The notes under the pieces: generated by a model
Told to the model about the DNA's origin: nothing
Database searches by the model: none
What the model saw: the letters and a program-made list of their open reading frames with translations, nothing else
From: Gloeothece verrucosa PCC 7822
GTDB lineage: Bacteria; Cyanobacteriota; Cyanobacteriia; Cyanobacteriales; Microcystaceae
DNA: 64,000 bases
Assembly (NCBI RefSeq): GCF_000147335.1
Contig: NC_014534.1
Coordinates: 404,773-468,772, forward strand
Direction of reading: 5' to 3'
Program-made: the position numbers and the translations under genes
Shown: piece after piece, positions 25,591 to 33,703 of the stretch
Numbering within the stretch: the stretch's first letter is position 1
Layout: every line of letters begins with the position of its first letter

Positions 25591-26774
25591 AGTAGGTGGG
25601 CATAATTAAGTGTAAAATAGAAAAACACTTAAAGCTCATTCTTAAAGTTTATGCCAGCCCCCCTTAAAATCCGGTTAACACCTCAAGAAGATGAACAGTT
25701 ATTAGCCCTCAAAAGTGATACAAATGTTCCGAAAAGAACAAGAGACAGAGCAGAAGCAATAACTCTAAATTTTCGGGGATGGAATGTCAATCAAATATCC
25801 TCTTATATTAAATATTCTCCTAATACAATTCGGAAAATTTTTTATCGCTGGATAACAAGAGGAATTGAAGGGTTATATGATGCACCAAGGACAGGAAGAA
25901 AGCCTAGGTGGTCTGAAGAAGATGTAAACTATATAGAAAGTAGTTTGGAAAAAGAGCCAAGAACTTATAATAGTTATCAATTAGTAGAGAAGTTGAAAAA
26001 AGAACGCTCAGTATCATTAAGCCGAGAGCGGATTAGAAAAATTCTAAAAAAAAAGATTGGCGATGGAAAAGGACTAAACATTCGCTAAAAGGAAAACAAA
26101 ATCAAAAACATAAAAAGAAAAAATAAATTGACATACAAACAATTGAAAAATATGCACAGCAAGGATTAGCGAGGTTAAAATATTTAGATGAAGCAGGGTT
26201 CTCTCTCTGGAGTTCCGTTAGCTATACTTATGTAAAAAAAGGAAAGCAAAAAGAAATAAAGCAAACCAAACGTAGAGGTAGAAGATTAAATATTATAGGA
26301 ATTTTTGAAAAAGATGTAAGTTTTGAATATGGATTAGTCTTAGGAAGTATTAAAAGTGATATTTATATAAAAATTATGGATTGGCAAGCCGAGAAACCGA
26401 AAGAGGATTTTGAGAAATCGGGAATAATTACAATAATTGTTCAGGATAATTATACGGTTCACAAAAGTAAAAAAGTTAAAGAAAAAGAAAAAGAGTGGCA
26501 AACAAAAGGATTAGAATTCTTTTTTCTTTCTTCTTATAGTCCAGAACTGAATAAAATTGAACCCGAATGGCATCAATTAAAAACTCATGAATTAGCGGCA
26601 AGAATGTTTGAGGATGAATACGAGTTAGCACAGGCAGTTATCCGAGGGATTGAAGCAAGAGCCGCTAAAACAATTATGTCTGTCAAAGATTTAAATTTAA
26701 TTAAACTCAAACTTAGTCCAAAAGTAGAGTAAGAAAATTATGCAACGTTGTTCGTTTAATTATGCCCACCTACT
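25591..26774 (+). mobile_element. IS630-family element nested in the ISKra4 passenger gene
   Basis: Ends AGTAGGTGGGCATAATTAA (from 25591) and its complement (to 26774) bound 1184 bp. TA at 25589-25590 and 26775-26776 is the target duplication. It carries a damaged transposase gene. The ends differ from those of the 9.9 kb IS630, so the two are different elements of one family. Confidence 0.88.
25651..26732 (+). pseudogene. IS630 transposase, broken by a frameshift and a stop
   Basis: The first frame (25651-26088) reads MPAPLKIRLTPQEDEQLLAL through the HTH to RKILKKK and then shifts at an A9 run near 26048-26056. The other frame continues DWRWKRTKHSLKGKQ, meets a TAA near 26125, and goes on with LKYLDEAGFSLW, IIVQDNYTVHKS and SYSPELNKIEPEW (all three catalytic positions). 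The A-run could allow slippage, but the extra stop makes loss of function likely. The homologous gene at 10161 is intact. Confidence 0.82.
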
Positions 26775-27109
26775 TATTTACAGTTTTTTAATGATAAGGG
26801 AGAACAAGCTGAGGATGGTTGTTGGGTAGCTCGGTATCAAGTACGGCAAAAAGATAAGATTTATTGGTATTATAAGCTACAAGCTGATAAACCTATTTTT
26901 GAGCAAAAAAACGGTCAATCTATGAGTAAATACCAACATTTTGGGAAAGCTGGCACAATTGCCTATGTTGATGCTGTTATGGGAGTCCTGAGAAGAACCA
27001 TCGTCATCGAGTTACAGTCTACCATTAGTTCTTTAAAAAGCTGTTTAGTTGACATTGTATATGATGGAGAACAAGAAAGTAGATAGCTTGCTTTTTAATT
27101 CGCGATTTA

Positions 27110-27952
27110 TTATCGCGAATTATGTTTTACTTTTACAAAAATGGGATGCTCCCTTATCTTACGGTCACGTAAAGAATAACTTTCTGTGAAAACTTCTAAT
27201 ACCTTAATAGATGCACCTTTTTTAATCCGACTTATAAAGTGGATTTCTTGAGCAATTAATTGAAGCCAAAAAGAGAAATGATAAAAGCCTCTATCTAACA
27301 GTAATAAAGTTGAAGGTGTTACTAAACCTAATAAATTTTCTTCAAATTTTGTATCATTAGTTTTCGGATTATCTTTAAACCAAATTTCTACAGGAAGCCG
27401 GGTCATTAAATCAATAACTACCCCAATTTTCCCGGCTAATTGTCCCTTGGCAACATCTTCAAGACTTTTTAGTTTTTTAAATAAAGCTTCTAGAGTTGAA
27501 CCATCTGCTATCCAAATTTTTTCAAATCTAGTTAAAGTGAATTGAACACTTTCTGGGAGTGGCCGTCTATTTCTACTGTGCCATTTTTCCTTTAATAATG
27601 GTAGTATTTCTTTAAAAACTTTTTCAAACAATTCAGCCGGAAAAGTTAAAAATCTTTTTGATAAGGCTTGCTGAGAAACTTGTAAACAGTCACACCATAA
27701 AAAACCTTCCCTAGCTAATATTCTTGTTAATTCCCTAACTCCTGCTACGTCTCTCCACAACATCGTTAGTACAGCCGCCACCATCAGAGGAAGTGTCAAT
27801 ATTCTGTCTCGTAAACCTAATTGACGACAATATTTTTTCTGTTTTTCCAATGCTGGAGTTAATAAAGCTGATATTTGTGCTGCAATCGCCTCATCTTCAA
27901 TCATGGGGCGTTGTTGTCGTTTAGCATGGTCACGGTTCGTTTTTCGACTCAT
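27110..27952 (-). pseudogene. IS4-type transposase, C-terminus lost
   Basis: Of the 280 codons, about 266 align with the 449-residue transposase at 53901-55250 (MSRKTNRDHAKRQQRP, RKYCRQLGLRDRILTLPLMVAAVLTMLWRD, FEKIWIADGSTLEALFKKLK, LLLLDRGFYHFSFW). The frame then enters the ISKra4 end and stops after EHPIFVKVKHNSR. The catalytic Glu region (YRKRWRIEEEF in the full copy) is gone, so the enzyme cannot work. Confidence 0.88.
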
Positions 27953-28078
27953 TGGAAGCTAATCATAGTCTCTTTTTTCTTATTTTAGAACAAAGTTCGT
28001 TTTTCCTTTCCCTTCCGCCCCCAATCACCTAAAAAGTTTCCTTGACATTTGTTTAATTCTCTTAAGTTGTCACAAATG
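27154..28078 (-). mobile_element. IS4-type element, truncated copy
   Basis: The right end CTTAAGTTGTCACAAATG (28061-28078) matches the end of the full copy (55359-55376) with one difference, and the 110 bp next to it are also homologous. The left end and the last third of the transposase are missing: homology stops where the ISKra4 end begins at 27153. Confidence 0.8.
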
Positions 28079-28164
28079 ACTTGAGCGGCTCAATTTTAAT
28101 ACAAAAGAACTAAATCCTAAGTTGTTCTGGAGTTTTGCACCGGGATCTAGTCTAAACTCCAGTA

Positions 28165-28428
28165 ATGATAGCAAGCACAACAACTTTTTCACCCAAATCA
28201 CGCCAAAAATTGATCGCTACACTTTACAAATTAGTTCCAGAGCAATTAGAGCAATTAATATTGATTTTAAATCCTCCTGCTGGCATTATTCCTCCTTTAC
28301 CAGCTTCACAAGGAACTAGAGCATCAGCAGTTGTTAGTTGGGCAGAATCACCATCTGGGCGAGGACTTCTTCAGGTGCAGGAAGCTCTTGAAATTATTTT
28401 AGAGATAAATTTTGAAGATTTAGAATAA
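28165..28428 (+). CDS. Stand-alone effector-associated domain (EAD-like) adaptor
   Basis: This 87-residue protein is one domain: PKSRQKLIATLYKLVPEQLEQLILILNPPAGIIPPLPASQGTRASAVVSWAESPSGRGLLQVQEALEIIL. The pattern PEQLE-x-LI-x3-NPPAGIIPP-x-PASQG-x-R-x2-A-x2-WAESP-x-G-x-GL is that of the effector-associated adaptor domains fused to caspase-like, CHAT or STAND proteins in cyanobacteria. Such domains are thought to recruit a partner with the same domain. It shares the domain with the convergent gene at 28721-29263. The start lacks a clear ribosome site. Confidence 0.7.
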   Translation: MIASTTTFSPKSRQKLIATLYKLVPEQLEQLILILNPPAGIIPPLPASQGTRASAVVSWAESPSGRGLLQVQEALEIILEINFEDLE

Positions 28429-28720
28429 AGCATATTTAATTAAATTGATCCGTCTAATACAACTAAAATAACAATAGCGATCGCAACTCTTTGCCATTGA
28501 GCGTGTTGAATAAAATCTTACTAAAAATACAGAGATTAGTAAGTGCAGCACTTGGCGGGACGTTTAGTCGCTGTTCTTACAGATGTTAAATCCGTTGGCT
28601 GCGAGTGAAAGTTCTGGCTGCTGTAGCAGATTTGAACGAGATCTAAGAGGATTAATAGTAATATTTATATATTAACAGGCAAAATCTCCACAGAAAATTA
28701 TAGTTTAACTCGTTTGTATT
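28429..28720. other. Gap between the two convergent EAD genes
   Basis: AT-rich sequence has no gene. A GGCTGCGAGTGAAAGTTCTGGCTGC stretch near 28600 repeats GGCTGC at both ends, but I see no clear terminator. Confidence 0.3.
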
Positions 28721-29263
28721 TTAAATTAGTGTTTCATCTTCTAGTGTTATATGACCTTTTGACAGGATTACTGCACCTAGCATTTTTTCAGTCATATCCT
28801 GATGTGAACACTTATATAAATGTATTAAATCATTTTTTGCTAGTTCCTTTAAATATACTTTAACTTTATATAAATCTATTCCAAGCTCGTCAGAAAGGTG
28901 GGTGTCCCATATTTCCCGCTTCTCTTCGCTAATTCTTTTTAACAATTTCTTTTTATCTTGTGTTTTTTGGAAATTTATAACGGAAATGTCTTTAATTGAT
29001 GAATCAGATGACTGTTGATAGTTACTGTATGAATTTAAATTAATAATTTCATTTAAAAACTGCTGCACCTCTGCTAATCCACATCCCCCTGGTCCCGAAG
29101 CCCAATTAAGTAACGCTGATACCCTTTGCCCCTGCGATGCCGGCAAGGGCGGTATTAACCCTGCTGGTGGCGATAAAGTAAAAATGATCATTTCCAACTG
29201 CTCAGGCGCGATCGCATTTAGAGTTTTAATTAACTTCAAACGCTCTGATCGAGTCAGTGTCAT
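28721..29263 (-). CDS. EAD-like domain fused to a winged-helix-like domain
   Basis: This is a 180-residue protein. Residues 1-70 (MTLTRSERLKLIKTLNAIAP EQLEMIIFTLSPPAGLIPP, then WASGPGGCGLAEVQQFLNEI) form the same adaptor domain as 28165-28428. After a Ser/Asn/Gln-rich linker, residues about 105-165 (LLKRISEEKREIWDTHLSDE LGIDLYKVKVYLKELAKNDL IHLY) have the helix-helix-recognition helix-wing pattern of a winged helix. The start overlaps the upstream gene by 4 bp, so the two are translationally coupled. A DNA-binding or partner-sensing adaptor of a conflict system is a reasonable reading; no effector enzyme is adjacent. Confidence 0.65.
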   Translation of the reverse strand: MTLTRSERLKLIKTLNAIAPEQLEMIIFTLSPPAGLIPPLPASQGQRVSALLNWASGPGGCGLAEVQQFLNEIINLNSYSNYQQSSDSSIKDISVINFQKTQDKKKLLKRISEEKREIWDTHLSDELGIDLYKVKVYLKELAKNDLIHLYKCSHQDMTEKMLGAVILSKGHITLEDETLI

Positions 29264-29493
29264 TTACCCACTCCTGTATTTGAAGAGGTTCCTTGGGCTA
29301 GTTGCTGCTCTTTTTGTTTGAGAGCGAGTGCGATCGCATTTCTGACAAACTCCTGCCAGTCCTCATCGAGCGACTTTAACTGCATCATCATCTCATCACT
29401 GACCCGAAGCGTAAATCTAGAGTTAAGGGGAGTAGGATGACATAATTTGTACTGATATTGCTTTAAAGAAGGGTTTCCTCCGGGTCTTGGCAT
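29260..29493 (-). CDS. Small ribbon-helix-helix-like protein
   Basis: This is a 77-residue protein. The middle, RFTLRVSDEMMMQLKSLDEDWQEFVRNAIALALKQKE, has a short strand followed by two helices, as in ribbon-helix-helix DNA-binding proteins and antitoxins. It overlaps the EAD-winged-helix gene by 4 bp (ATGA) and is the first gene of that two-gene operon. It may autoregulate the pair. The fold assignment rests on pattern only. Confidence 0.6.
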   Translation of the reverse strand: MPRPGGNPSLKQYQYKLCHPTPLNSRFTLRVSDEMMMQLKSLDEDWQEFVRNAIALALKQKEQQLAQGTSSNTGVGK

Positions 29494-29828
29494 AATAACT
29501 GAACAGGGTTTTATACTCTATTCCTGTTATAGCCTGTGACTTCCTATTCGTCACGGAGATCGTTAAAATTCTTCAGATTTGTTTTAAGGAGCGGGGGCAA
29601 CACTCATGTCTGTTATGGATGCGGATAGAAAAAACTTCTCTTCATTAATCGAAAAAGAATTTTACAGCAGCCTTCCTAACCTAACTGCTCGGACTCTGCC
29701 ATCCCGCCCAATTCATGCAAAAAATCGGACTAAAAGAGTAAACAATTAGTATTTGAGTTCGATTGTAGGATATTTTAGCGGCTTGCCAAGCTAAGTTGAT
29801 GGCTTACCCAAGGGCGCAACCACCCTGG
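29494..29828. other. Intergenic region
   Basis: About 335 bp upstream of the EAD operon contain no supported gene. The promoter of the operon should lie here; I cannot assign it with confidence. Confidence 0.35.
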
Positions 29829-30083
29829 TTATACTAGCCTAGAGGTCAGAGATTGTCTAGCTATTTTTATCGCCCTCTCAAACGTTGGATAAAGCTCTTG
29901 AGTTCCTTCTACTGAGCCATCTGAGTTTAATATGCGGAATTGATAGCCGTATGAGGGTGTATGAAACACCATCAAAATTTTTTGCTCAATACTCAAGACT
30001 TCACAAACCTTGAATTTAGGTGCTGTCATTGAAATATCCGTCTCATCGCTCGATACTATTATTATTCCCGATTTCTGGCGCAA
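29829..30083 (-). CDS. Small hypothetical protein of the DGSV type, member 1
   Basis: This product has up to 84 residues; the start may be at an internal ATG (MTAPKFKVCEV, about 30029). EVLSIEQKILMVFHTPSYGYQFRILNSDGSVEGTQELYPTFERAIKIARQSL aligns with the 33704-34006 product (DGSVERREEIYYTAGGAREAAKNWI). The shape, strands plus a terminal helix, suggests a small single-domain protein. I know of no function. It is divergent from the orphan-gene promoter. Confidence 0.5.
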   Translation of the reverse strand: MRQKSGIIIVSSDETDISMTAPKFKVCEVLSIEQKILMVFHTPSYGYQFRILNSDGSVEGTQELYPTFERAIKIARQSLTSRLV

Positions 30084-30147
30084 AATTCGAGCAGGTATTC
30101 CCTACTCGGATAGTAGTGATTCCCGTGCCCTCCGCGCCACATAAGAT

Positions 30148-30255
30148 ATCTATTACATTTTTGGATTTTTACGCCCCCAGAGAACGCGATCGGCCCGGGT
30201 TCGCTCACAATTTTAAACCTCCACAAACTGTATTTGAGAATCGAGTTGAACTCTA
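30148..30255 (+). pseudogene. Gene-end fragment upstream of the orphan gene, copy 2
   Basis: FLDFYAPRERDRPGFAHNF matches the fragment at 17557-17673. Here the shared stop has changed to a Lys codon and reading continues about 15 codons to VEL. From here to the start codon of the orphan gene the two loci are alignable for about 270 bp. Confidence 0.45.
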
Positions 30256-30309
30256 ATACTTAATCTCTATCACTTTTACCGAAGCTTTTAATTTCCTCAA
30301 CTGAGTTTG

Positions 30310-30338
30310 TTGGCATTTTTTTTAATTCTCCCTACAAT
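30310..30338 (+). promoter_or_regulatory. Sigma-70-type promoter of the orphan gene, copy 2
   Basis: TTGGCA (30310-30315), 17 bp, TACAAT (30333-30338), 60 bp before the ATG at 30398. Same spacing as copy 1. Confidence 0.6.
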
Positions 30339-30397
30339 AGAACCAGAGCAATAACTTATACCTACCCAGTACCCGTTATAATGTCAACAAACTCGCC

Positions 30398-30880
30398 ATG
30401 AACTCCAACTCCGCCGTCCTTCGAATCTCTTCTCAAATCGCTTCTCTTGAAGCTTCAGGCGAAATAGCCGAAGCAAACACTTGGATCAGTCGCTTTATCG
30501 TCTATAAGCCAAGCGGGAAGAAGTACATCTATTACCGGTTGATGAGGGCGGTTCGGGACAAGGAGGGAAAAATCAAGCGTAAGTTTGTCAGGTATTTGGG
30601 TAAGAAGAATAGCAGCGAACACAAACAGATGAAGAAGGCGATCGCCCGTCGCAACCGCATCCAGGCTCTACAACGCCAACTCAAGCGGTTGATGGCTCAA
30701 GGGCAGCCTCAAAGGGAGCGGGGGAATAGAGGGAGTTCTGGGGTTAATAGTCCACTAACCACTTCTGACAGAATGTTACTGGTTCAGCTACAGCAGCAAC
30801 TAGGGGAGTTGATGCAGAGATTTGAGCGGCTGGAACGGTTTGTCGGGGGGAGGCAAAATTCTTCTGCCGCAACCGTTTAA
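30398..30880 (+). CDS. Orphan 160-residue basic protein, intact copy
   Basis: MNSNSAVLRISSQIASLEAS starts the protein; WISRFIVYKPSGKKYIYYRL MRAVRDKEGKIKRKFVRYLG forms a probable beta-rich core with many Lys/Arg, followed by helices KKAIARRNRIQALQRQLKRL and VQLQQQLGELMQRFERLERF (coiled coil). It is about 75-80 percent identical by eye to the IS-interrupted copy at 17.9 kb and shares a core pattern with the ISKra4 passenger protein at 25.5 kb. No signal peptide is seen. The function is unknown; a nucleic-acid-binding protein tied to mobile elements is my inference. Confidence 0.7.
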   Translation: MNSNSAVLRISSQIASLEASGEIAEANTWISRFIVYKPSGKKYIYYRLMRAVRDKEGKIKRKFVRYLGKKNSSEHKQMKKAIARRNRIQALQRQLKRLMAQGQPQRERGNRGSSGVNSPLTTSDRMLLVQLQQQLGELMQRFERLERFVGGRQNSSAATV

Positions 30881-30938
30881 AGTTTATTTCCTATACCTTC
30901 TTGAGTGGAGCGGGTAGAAAAGAAATAAAAAATATTAC

Positions 30939-31946
30939 TTACACATTACAAACTACTCGGAAGCCTATAAAAGCCGTTTGGACTCCTGTGCCGCCACCTA
31001 CTCGAAAAGCACTCCGGCAATCCCAAGGTGGGTCAGAATATGAGCCGCCTCGTAATACCCGATAGTTATTATGCTGAACATTTGAACCACGTCCCCAAGC
31101 ACTACCATCAGTGGGCACTCCTTGATAATCTTCGTGATAGACATCCAGACACCACTCTGATACGTTTCCGTGTAGGTCATATAAACCAAAAGCATTGGGA
31201 GGAAAGTTATCTACTTTTGTAGTTCGAGCGCGGGCAGGTTGTGGCAATTCATCCGCGTAAGTACTATAAGAATTATAATTAGCCAACTCAAACGTCAAAG
31301 TTTCACCTAAATAAAAAGGAGTTGTTGTTCCACCTCGACAAGCATATTCCCATTGGGCTTCCGTGGGAAGATTAAAATTTAATTTAGTTAAAGTTGATAA
31401 TTTTGCACAAAATTCTAAAGCTTCATACCAAGACACTACTGTAACAGGAAAAGAATCTCCTCTATCTCGATGAAATGATGGGTTATTTCCCATTACTGCG
31501 TACCATTGGGCTTGAGTAACGGGATATTTTCCCATGTAAAAGGGTGGCACTGATACCCGATGCCGAGGCTTTTCTTTAAGATCATTTCCCATCTCTTCTG
31601 ACGGCGAACCCATCATAAATTCTCCGCCAGGAATAGCCATCATTTCTAAAAAAGGCTTACCACTTGAAGTAATTCTAAAGGATTTAGAAGAAGCGACTTT
31701 TCTTCGAGTTTCTTCTCCTTTTAAATTAACTGTGATCACCTCAAGATTTTGGCTTAATAGTTTTGTCCCAGAGGGCGGAGGTGGGTAAGATGGAGAGGAA
31801 TTAATAACTGACTTTAAACTTTTATCTTCTTGAGTAAATATAGTTGAAGAATTGTTGCGTTTTAAAGCAGCTAAAAAAGAAAAACCACCAAGACTTATCC
31901 ATCCACATAACGTCATAAATTGTTTGCGGTTAAAATTTTTCTTCAT
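30939..31946 (-). CDS. Formylglycine-generating-enzyme-like (SUMF1/FGE-sulfatase) domain protein
   Basis: This is a 335-residue protein. A hydrophobic N-terminus (FMTLCGWISLGGFSFLAALK) may be an export signal or membrane anchor. The FGE domain spans about 95-335: MMAIPGGEFMMGSPSEEMGND, PPFYMGKYPVTQAQWYAVMG, LPTEAQWEYACRGG, GLYDLHGNVSEWCLDVY and RVLRGGSYSDPPWDCRSAFRV, ending GFRVV. The paired cysteines needed for formylglycine formation are not evident in the C-terminal motif, so it is probably a structural or regulatory relative, common in cyanobacteria. It is a single gene. Confidence 0.85.
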   Translation of the reverse strand: MKKNFNRKQFMTLCGWISLGGFSFLAALKRNNSSTIFTQEDKSLKSVINSSPSYPPPPSGTKLLSQNLEVITVNLKGEETRRKVASSKSFRITSSGKPFLEMMAIPGGEFMMGSPSEEMGNDLKEKPRHRVSVPPFYMGKYPVTQAQWYAVMGNNPSFHRDRGDSFPVTVVSWYEALEFCAKLSTLTKLNFNLPTEAQWEYACRGGTTTPFYLGETLTFELANYNSYSTYADELPQPARARTTKVDNFPPNAFGLYDLHGNVSEWCLDVYHEDYQGVPTDGSAWGRGSNVQHNNYRVLRGGSYSDPPWDCRSAFRVGGGTGVQTAFIGFRVVCNV

Positions 31947-32081
31947 TTGAGTTAGGTGTTAAAGGCTCAGTTATAGTATTCCCAATTTGACGGTTTTTAT
32001 TTCACTCTTCTGTTGCCTGATTTTTTGATTAAATCTATCTAAACTATTAATCATGAGTATAGACTTTTATAATTAATAATT

Positions 32082-32942
32082 TTAAGAGTTCCAGTTTTTC
32101 CAGAGTAAAGGAATCGGATCTCTATCTGATTCTAAAGCTTCTAACGGTAGTAATTCCTCAGTAATCAATTTATGATTATTGAGCATACCAGTAAATTCGG
32201 GTTCTACTATAGCTCGTATTTTTATCCCTGCTAATCTCCAGGGGACAGATTTTTGATTAATAAAATTTATTTCAGAAAATCCTTCTTCTGGAGTTATATC
32301 AATAATAACTCCATTACAAAATATTTGCCAATGATTATTATAGGCTCGATTTTCACGGGCTTGCTGTTTCTGTTGCCGGCTTCCTATAGGATACCAGATG
32401 CCACTAATACTTTGCACATATTTACTCCATTTTATTTTCAAGCTTGTGTCTTTATGTTCAGCTTTAAATTTTCTGATGATTGCGGCTGCTCCCCTGGCCG
32501 TTGAATCGGTAGCATCAAACTTAACATAAATAGTTGTTAAATTATTCCCTGTGCTGTATCTAGCCCCAATAGCGCAAACTTTTTTAGCTATCTTCCTGAG
32601 TAATTTTTTGAGAATTATCTCAGAAGGGATAATGTGCGGCATTTCAACTTTTGTGTTGTTGAGCAAAGGCTTGTAATAATCAATAAAATATTTTTCGGCT
32701 AAGTCTAAATCTTTTTGGCTCCAAACTTTCCAAATTATTTTTACTGGATACTTTTGATGGATCTGTTCTAGCTGATATTTACGGTGGTGATTTTTCCATC
32801 TTTTTTGTAAGTTATCAGCTTTCCCAATATAATGAATAATATTTTTAGAATCTAGAACAAAATAAATAGCTGGACAAGTCGGCAGCAAATTGAGCGTAGA
32901 TAACTCCACAAAAGGTAAATCGGATAAATTAACTTCCCACAT
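32082..32942 (-). CDS. GIY-YIG nuclease family protein
   Basis: This is a 286-residue protein. The GIY-YIG domain is at about 22-95: CPAIYFVLDSKNIIHYIGKADNLQKRWKNHH, then AEKYFIDYYKPLLNN (catalytic Glu). The remaining 190 residues are a domain that I do not recognise, with ATDSTARGAAAIIRKF and SISGIWYPIGSRQQKQ. It lies 18 bp downstream of the SNase gene on the same strand, so the two nucleases are probably co-transcribed. A role in repair or defence is possible. Confidence 0.82.
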   Translation of the reverse strand: MWEVNLSDLPFVELSTLNLLPTCPAIYFVLDSKNIIHYIGKADNLQKRWKNHHRKYQLEQIHQKYPVKIIWKVWSQKDLDLAEKYFIDYYKPLLNNTKVEMPHIIPSEIILKKLLRKIAKKVCAIGARYSTGNNLTTIYVKFDATDSTARGAAAIIRKFKAEHKDTSLKIKWSKYVQSISGIWYPIGSRQQKQQARENRAYNNHWQIFCNGVIIDITPEEGFSEINFINQKSVPWRLAGIKIRAIVEPEFTGMLNNHKLITEELLPLEALESDRDPIPLLWKNWNS

Positions 32943-32960
32943 TTTTTCCTCCTTCTCCTT

Positions 32961-33641
32961 TTATCTTTCACAGCCTATCCCATCCCCATCACTGTCAAAA
33001 TGATGAGGATCTGGTGGGATAACCCTAAATCTTCGTTGCGAAATTTGCCCACAATCGAGATCGGGTGGTGCTGGTGGAATACAGACATCGGGATAAGATG
33101 GGTCGCACTTCTTGTTATTGTTAGCAGTTGATTGGGTATTAGTAGAAGGTCTTTTACCAGCGCGGAAATCCCAAGGCATTACGGGATTGTTTTGATTCCA
33201 AAATCCTAAGCGCTTCTTTTTAGCATTAGCTTCAGCAGCCAAGAATTGATTTTTTGTGGCCGCACAACCATTTAAATATTGTGGGTAAACAACGGCTTTC
33301 CCTTCGGCAACCAGAGTTAAATTAACTGATTTATTATTGAGGTAAATTTCTGCTACTGTTCTCCCATAGCGATCTGTGTCAATGCGCCGTAAGTTAACAG
33401 TTTTACCTTTTGGCAATAGCTGTTGTAATCTATCTCTAGCTTGCTGCCCGTAAGGATTTTGGCCGATTTCTGGACTGTCCACACATCCTAATCTAACAGT
33501 AATACTTTGTCCTCGTTGGTTAACTCTTAATGTATCGCCGTCACCTACACTCACCACTGTAGCTGTTGGTAGATTTTGGGCGGAGGTGGGAATACTGGCA
33601 CTCAATACAACTAGCAAAATACTTGTGACCAATTTAATCAT
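32961..33641 (-). CDS. Secreted thermonuclease (SNase) with C-terminal Excalibur domain
   Basis: The start is taken at the ATG at 33641 because MIKLVTSILLVVLSASIPTSA is a good signal peptide; a GTG 60 bp upstream adds a less typical N-terminus. The SNase domain (VVSVGDGDTLRVNQRGQSIT VRLGCVDSPE, RRIDTDRYGRTVAEIYLN, GKAVVYPQYLNGC) keeps the D, R and E/R catalytic residues. The end, FDSDGDGIGCER, is the Excalibur DxDxDGxxCE calcium-binding motif. It degrades nucleic acids outside the cytoplasm. It is in an operon with the GIY-YIG gene. Confidence 0.85.
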   Translation of the reverse strand: MIKLVTSILLVVLSASIPTSAQNLPTATVVSVGDGDTLRVNQRGQSITVRLGCVDSPEIGQNPYGQQARDRLQQLLPKGKTVNLRRIDTDRYGRTVAEIYLNNKSVNLTLVAEGKAVVYPQYLNGCAATKNQFLAAEANAKKKRLGFWNQNNPVMPWDFRAGKRPSTNTQSTANNNKKCDPSYPDVCIPPAPPDLDCGQISQRRFRVIPPDPHHFDSDGDGIGCER

Positions 33642-33703
33642 TAAAATATTAATTTTAGCTATTACTATTTCAGTATTCCCCGACTTGCCTTTAAAAATCA
33701 CAT

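Larger units (their letters stand above)
25502..27086 (+). pseudogene. ISKra4 passenger gene, interrupted by IS630
   Basis: The 5' part (25502-25590) reads MGRRRYIESQQDKLDRIQRL AEAIAEIES; the 3' part continues at 26777. Removing the IS630 and one TA restores the frame exactly: IESYLQFFNDKGEQAEDGCW, then VARYQVRQKDKIYWYYKLQA, ending QESR at 27086, about 134 residues. The core W-x2-RYQV-x5-KIYWYYKL-x-A matches WISRFIVYKPSGKKYIYYRLMRA of the orphan genes at 17.9 and 30.4 kb. I infer that those orphans belong to the same superfamily of IS-associated proteins. The function is unknown; DNA binding or a role in transposition is a guess. Confidence 0.72.
24210..27153 (+). mobile_element. ISKra4-family element with passenger gene, hosting a nested IS630
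   Basis: GGGAGCATCCCATTTTTGTA at 24210-24229 is repeated in reverse ending at 27153. Subterminal AATCGCGAATTAA motifs occur inside both ends. Contents are a two-phase transposase, then a passenger gene that is cut by IS630. Without the IS630 the element is about 1758 bp, normal for the family. The flanks differ (hypothetical gene on the left, IS4-type remnant on the right), so the element marks a recombination junction rather than a simple insertion. Confidence 0.8.

Noticed and set aside
30939-31946. True formylglycine-generating enzyme
   Set aside because: Conserved catalytic cysteines of the C-terminal motif are not evident and no sulfatase gene is in the window.
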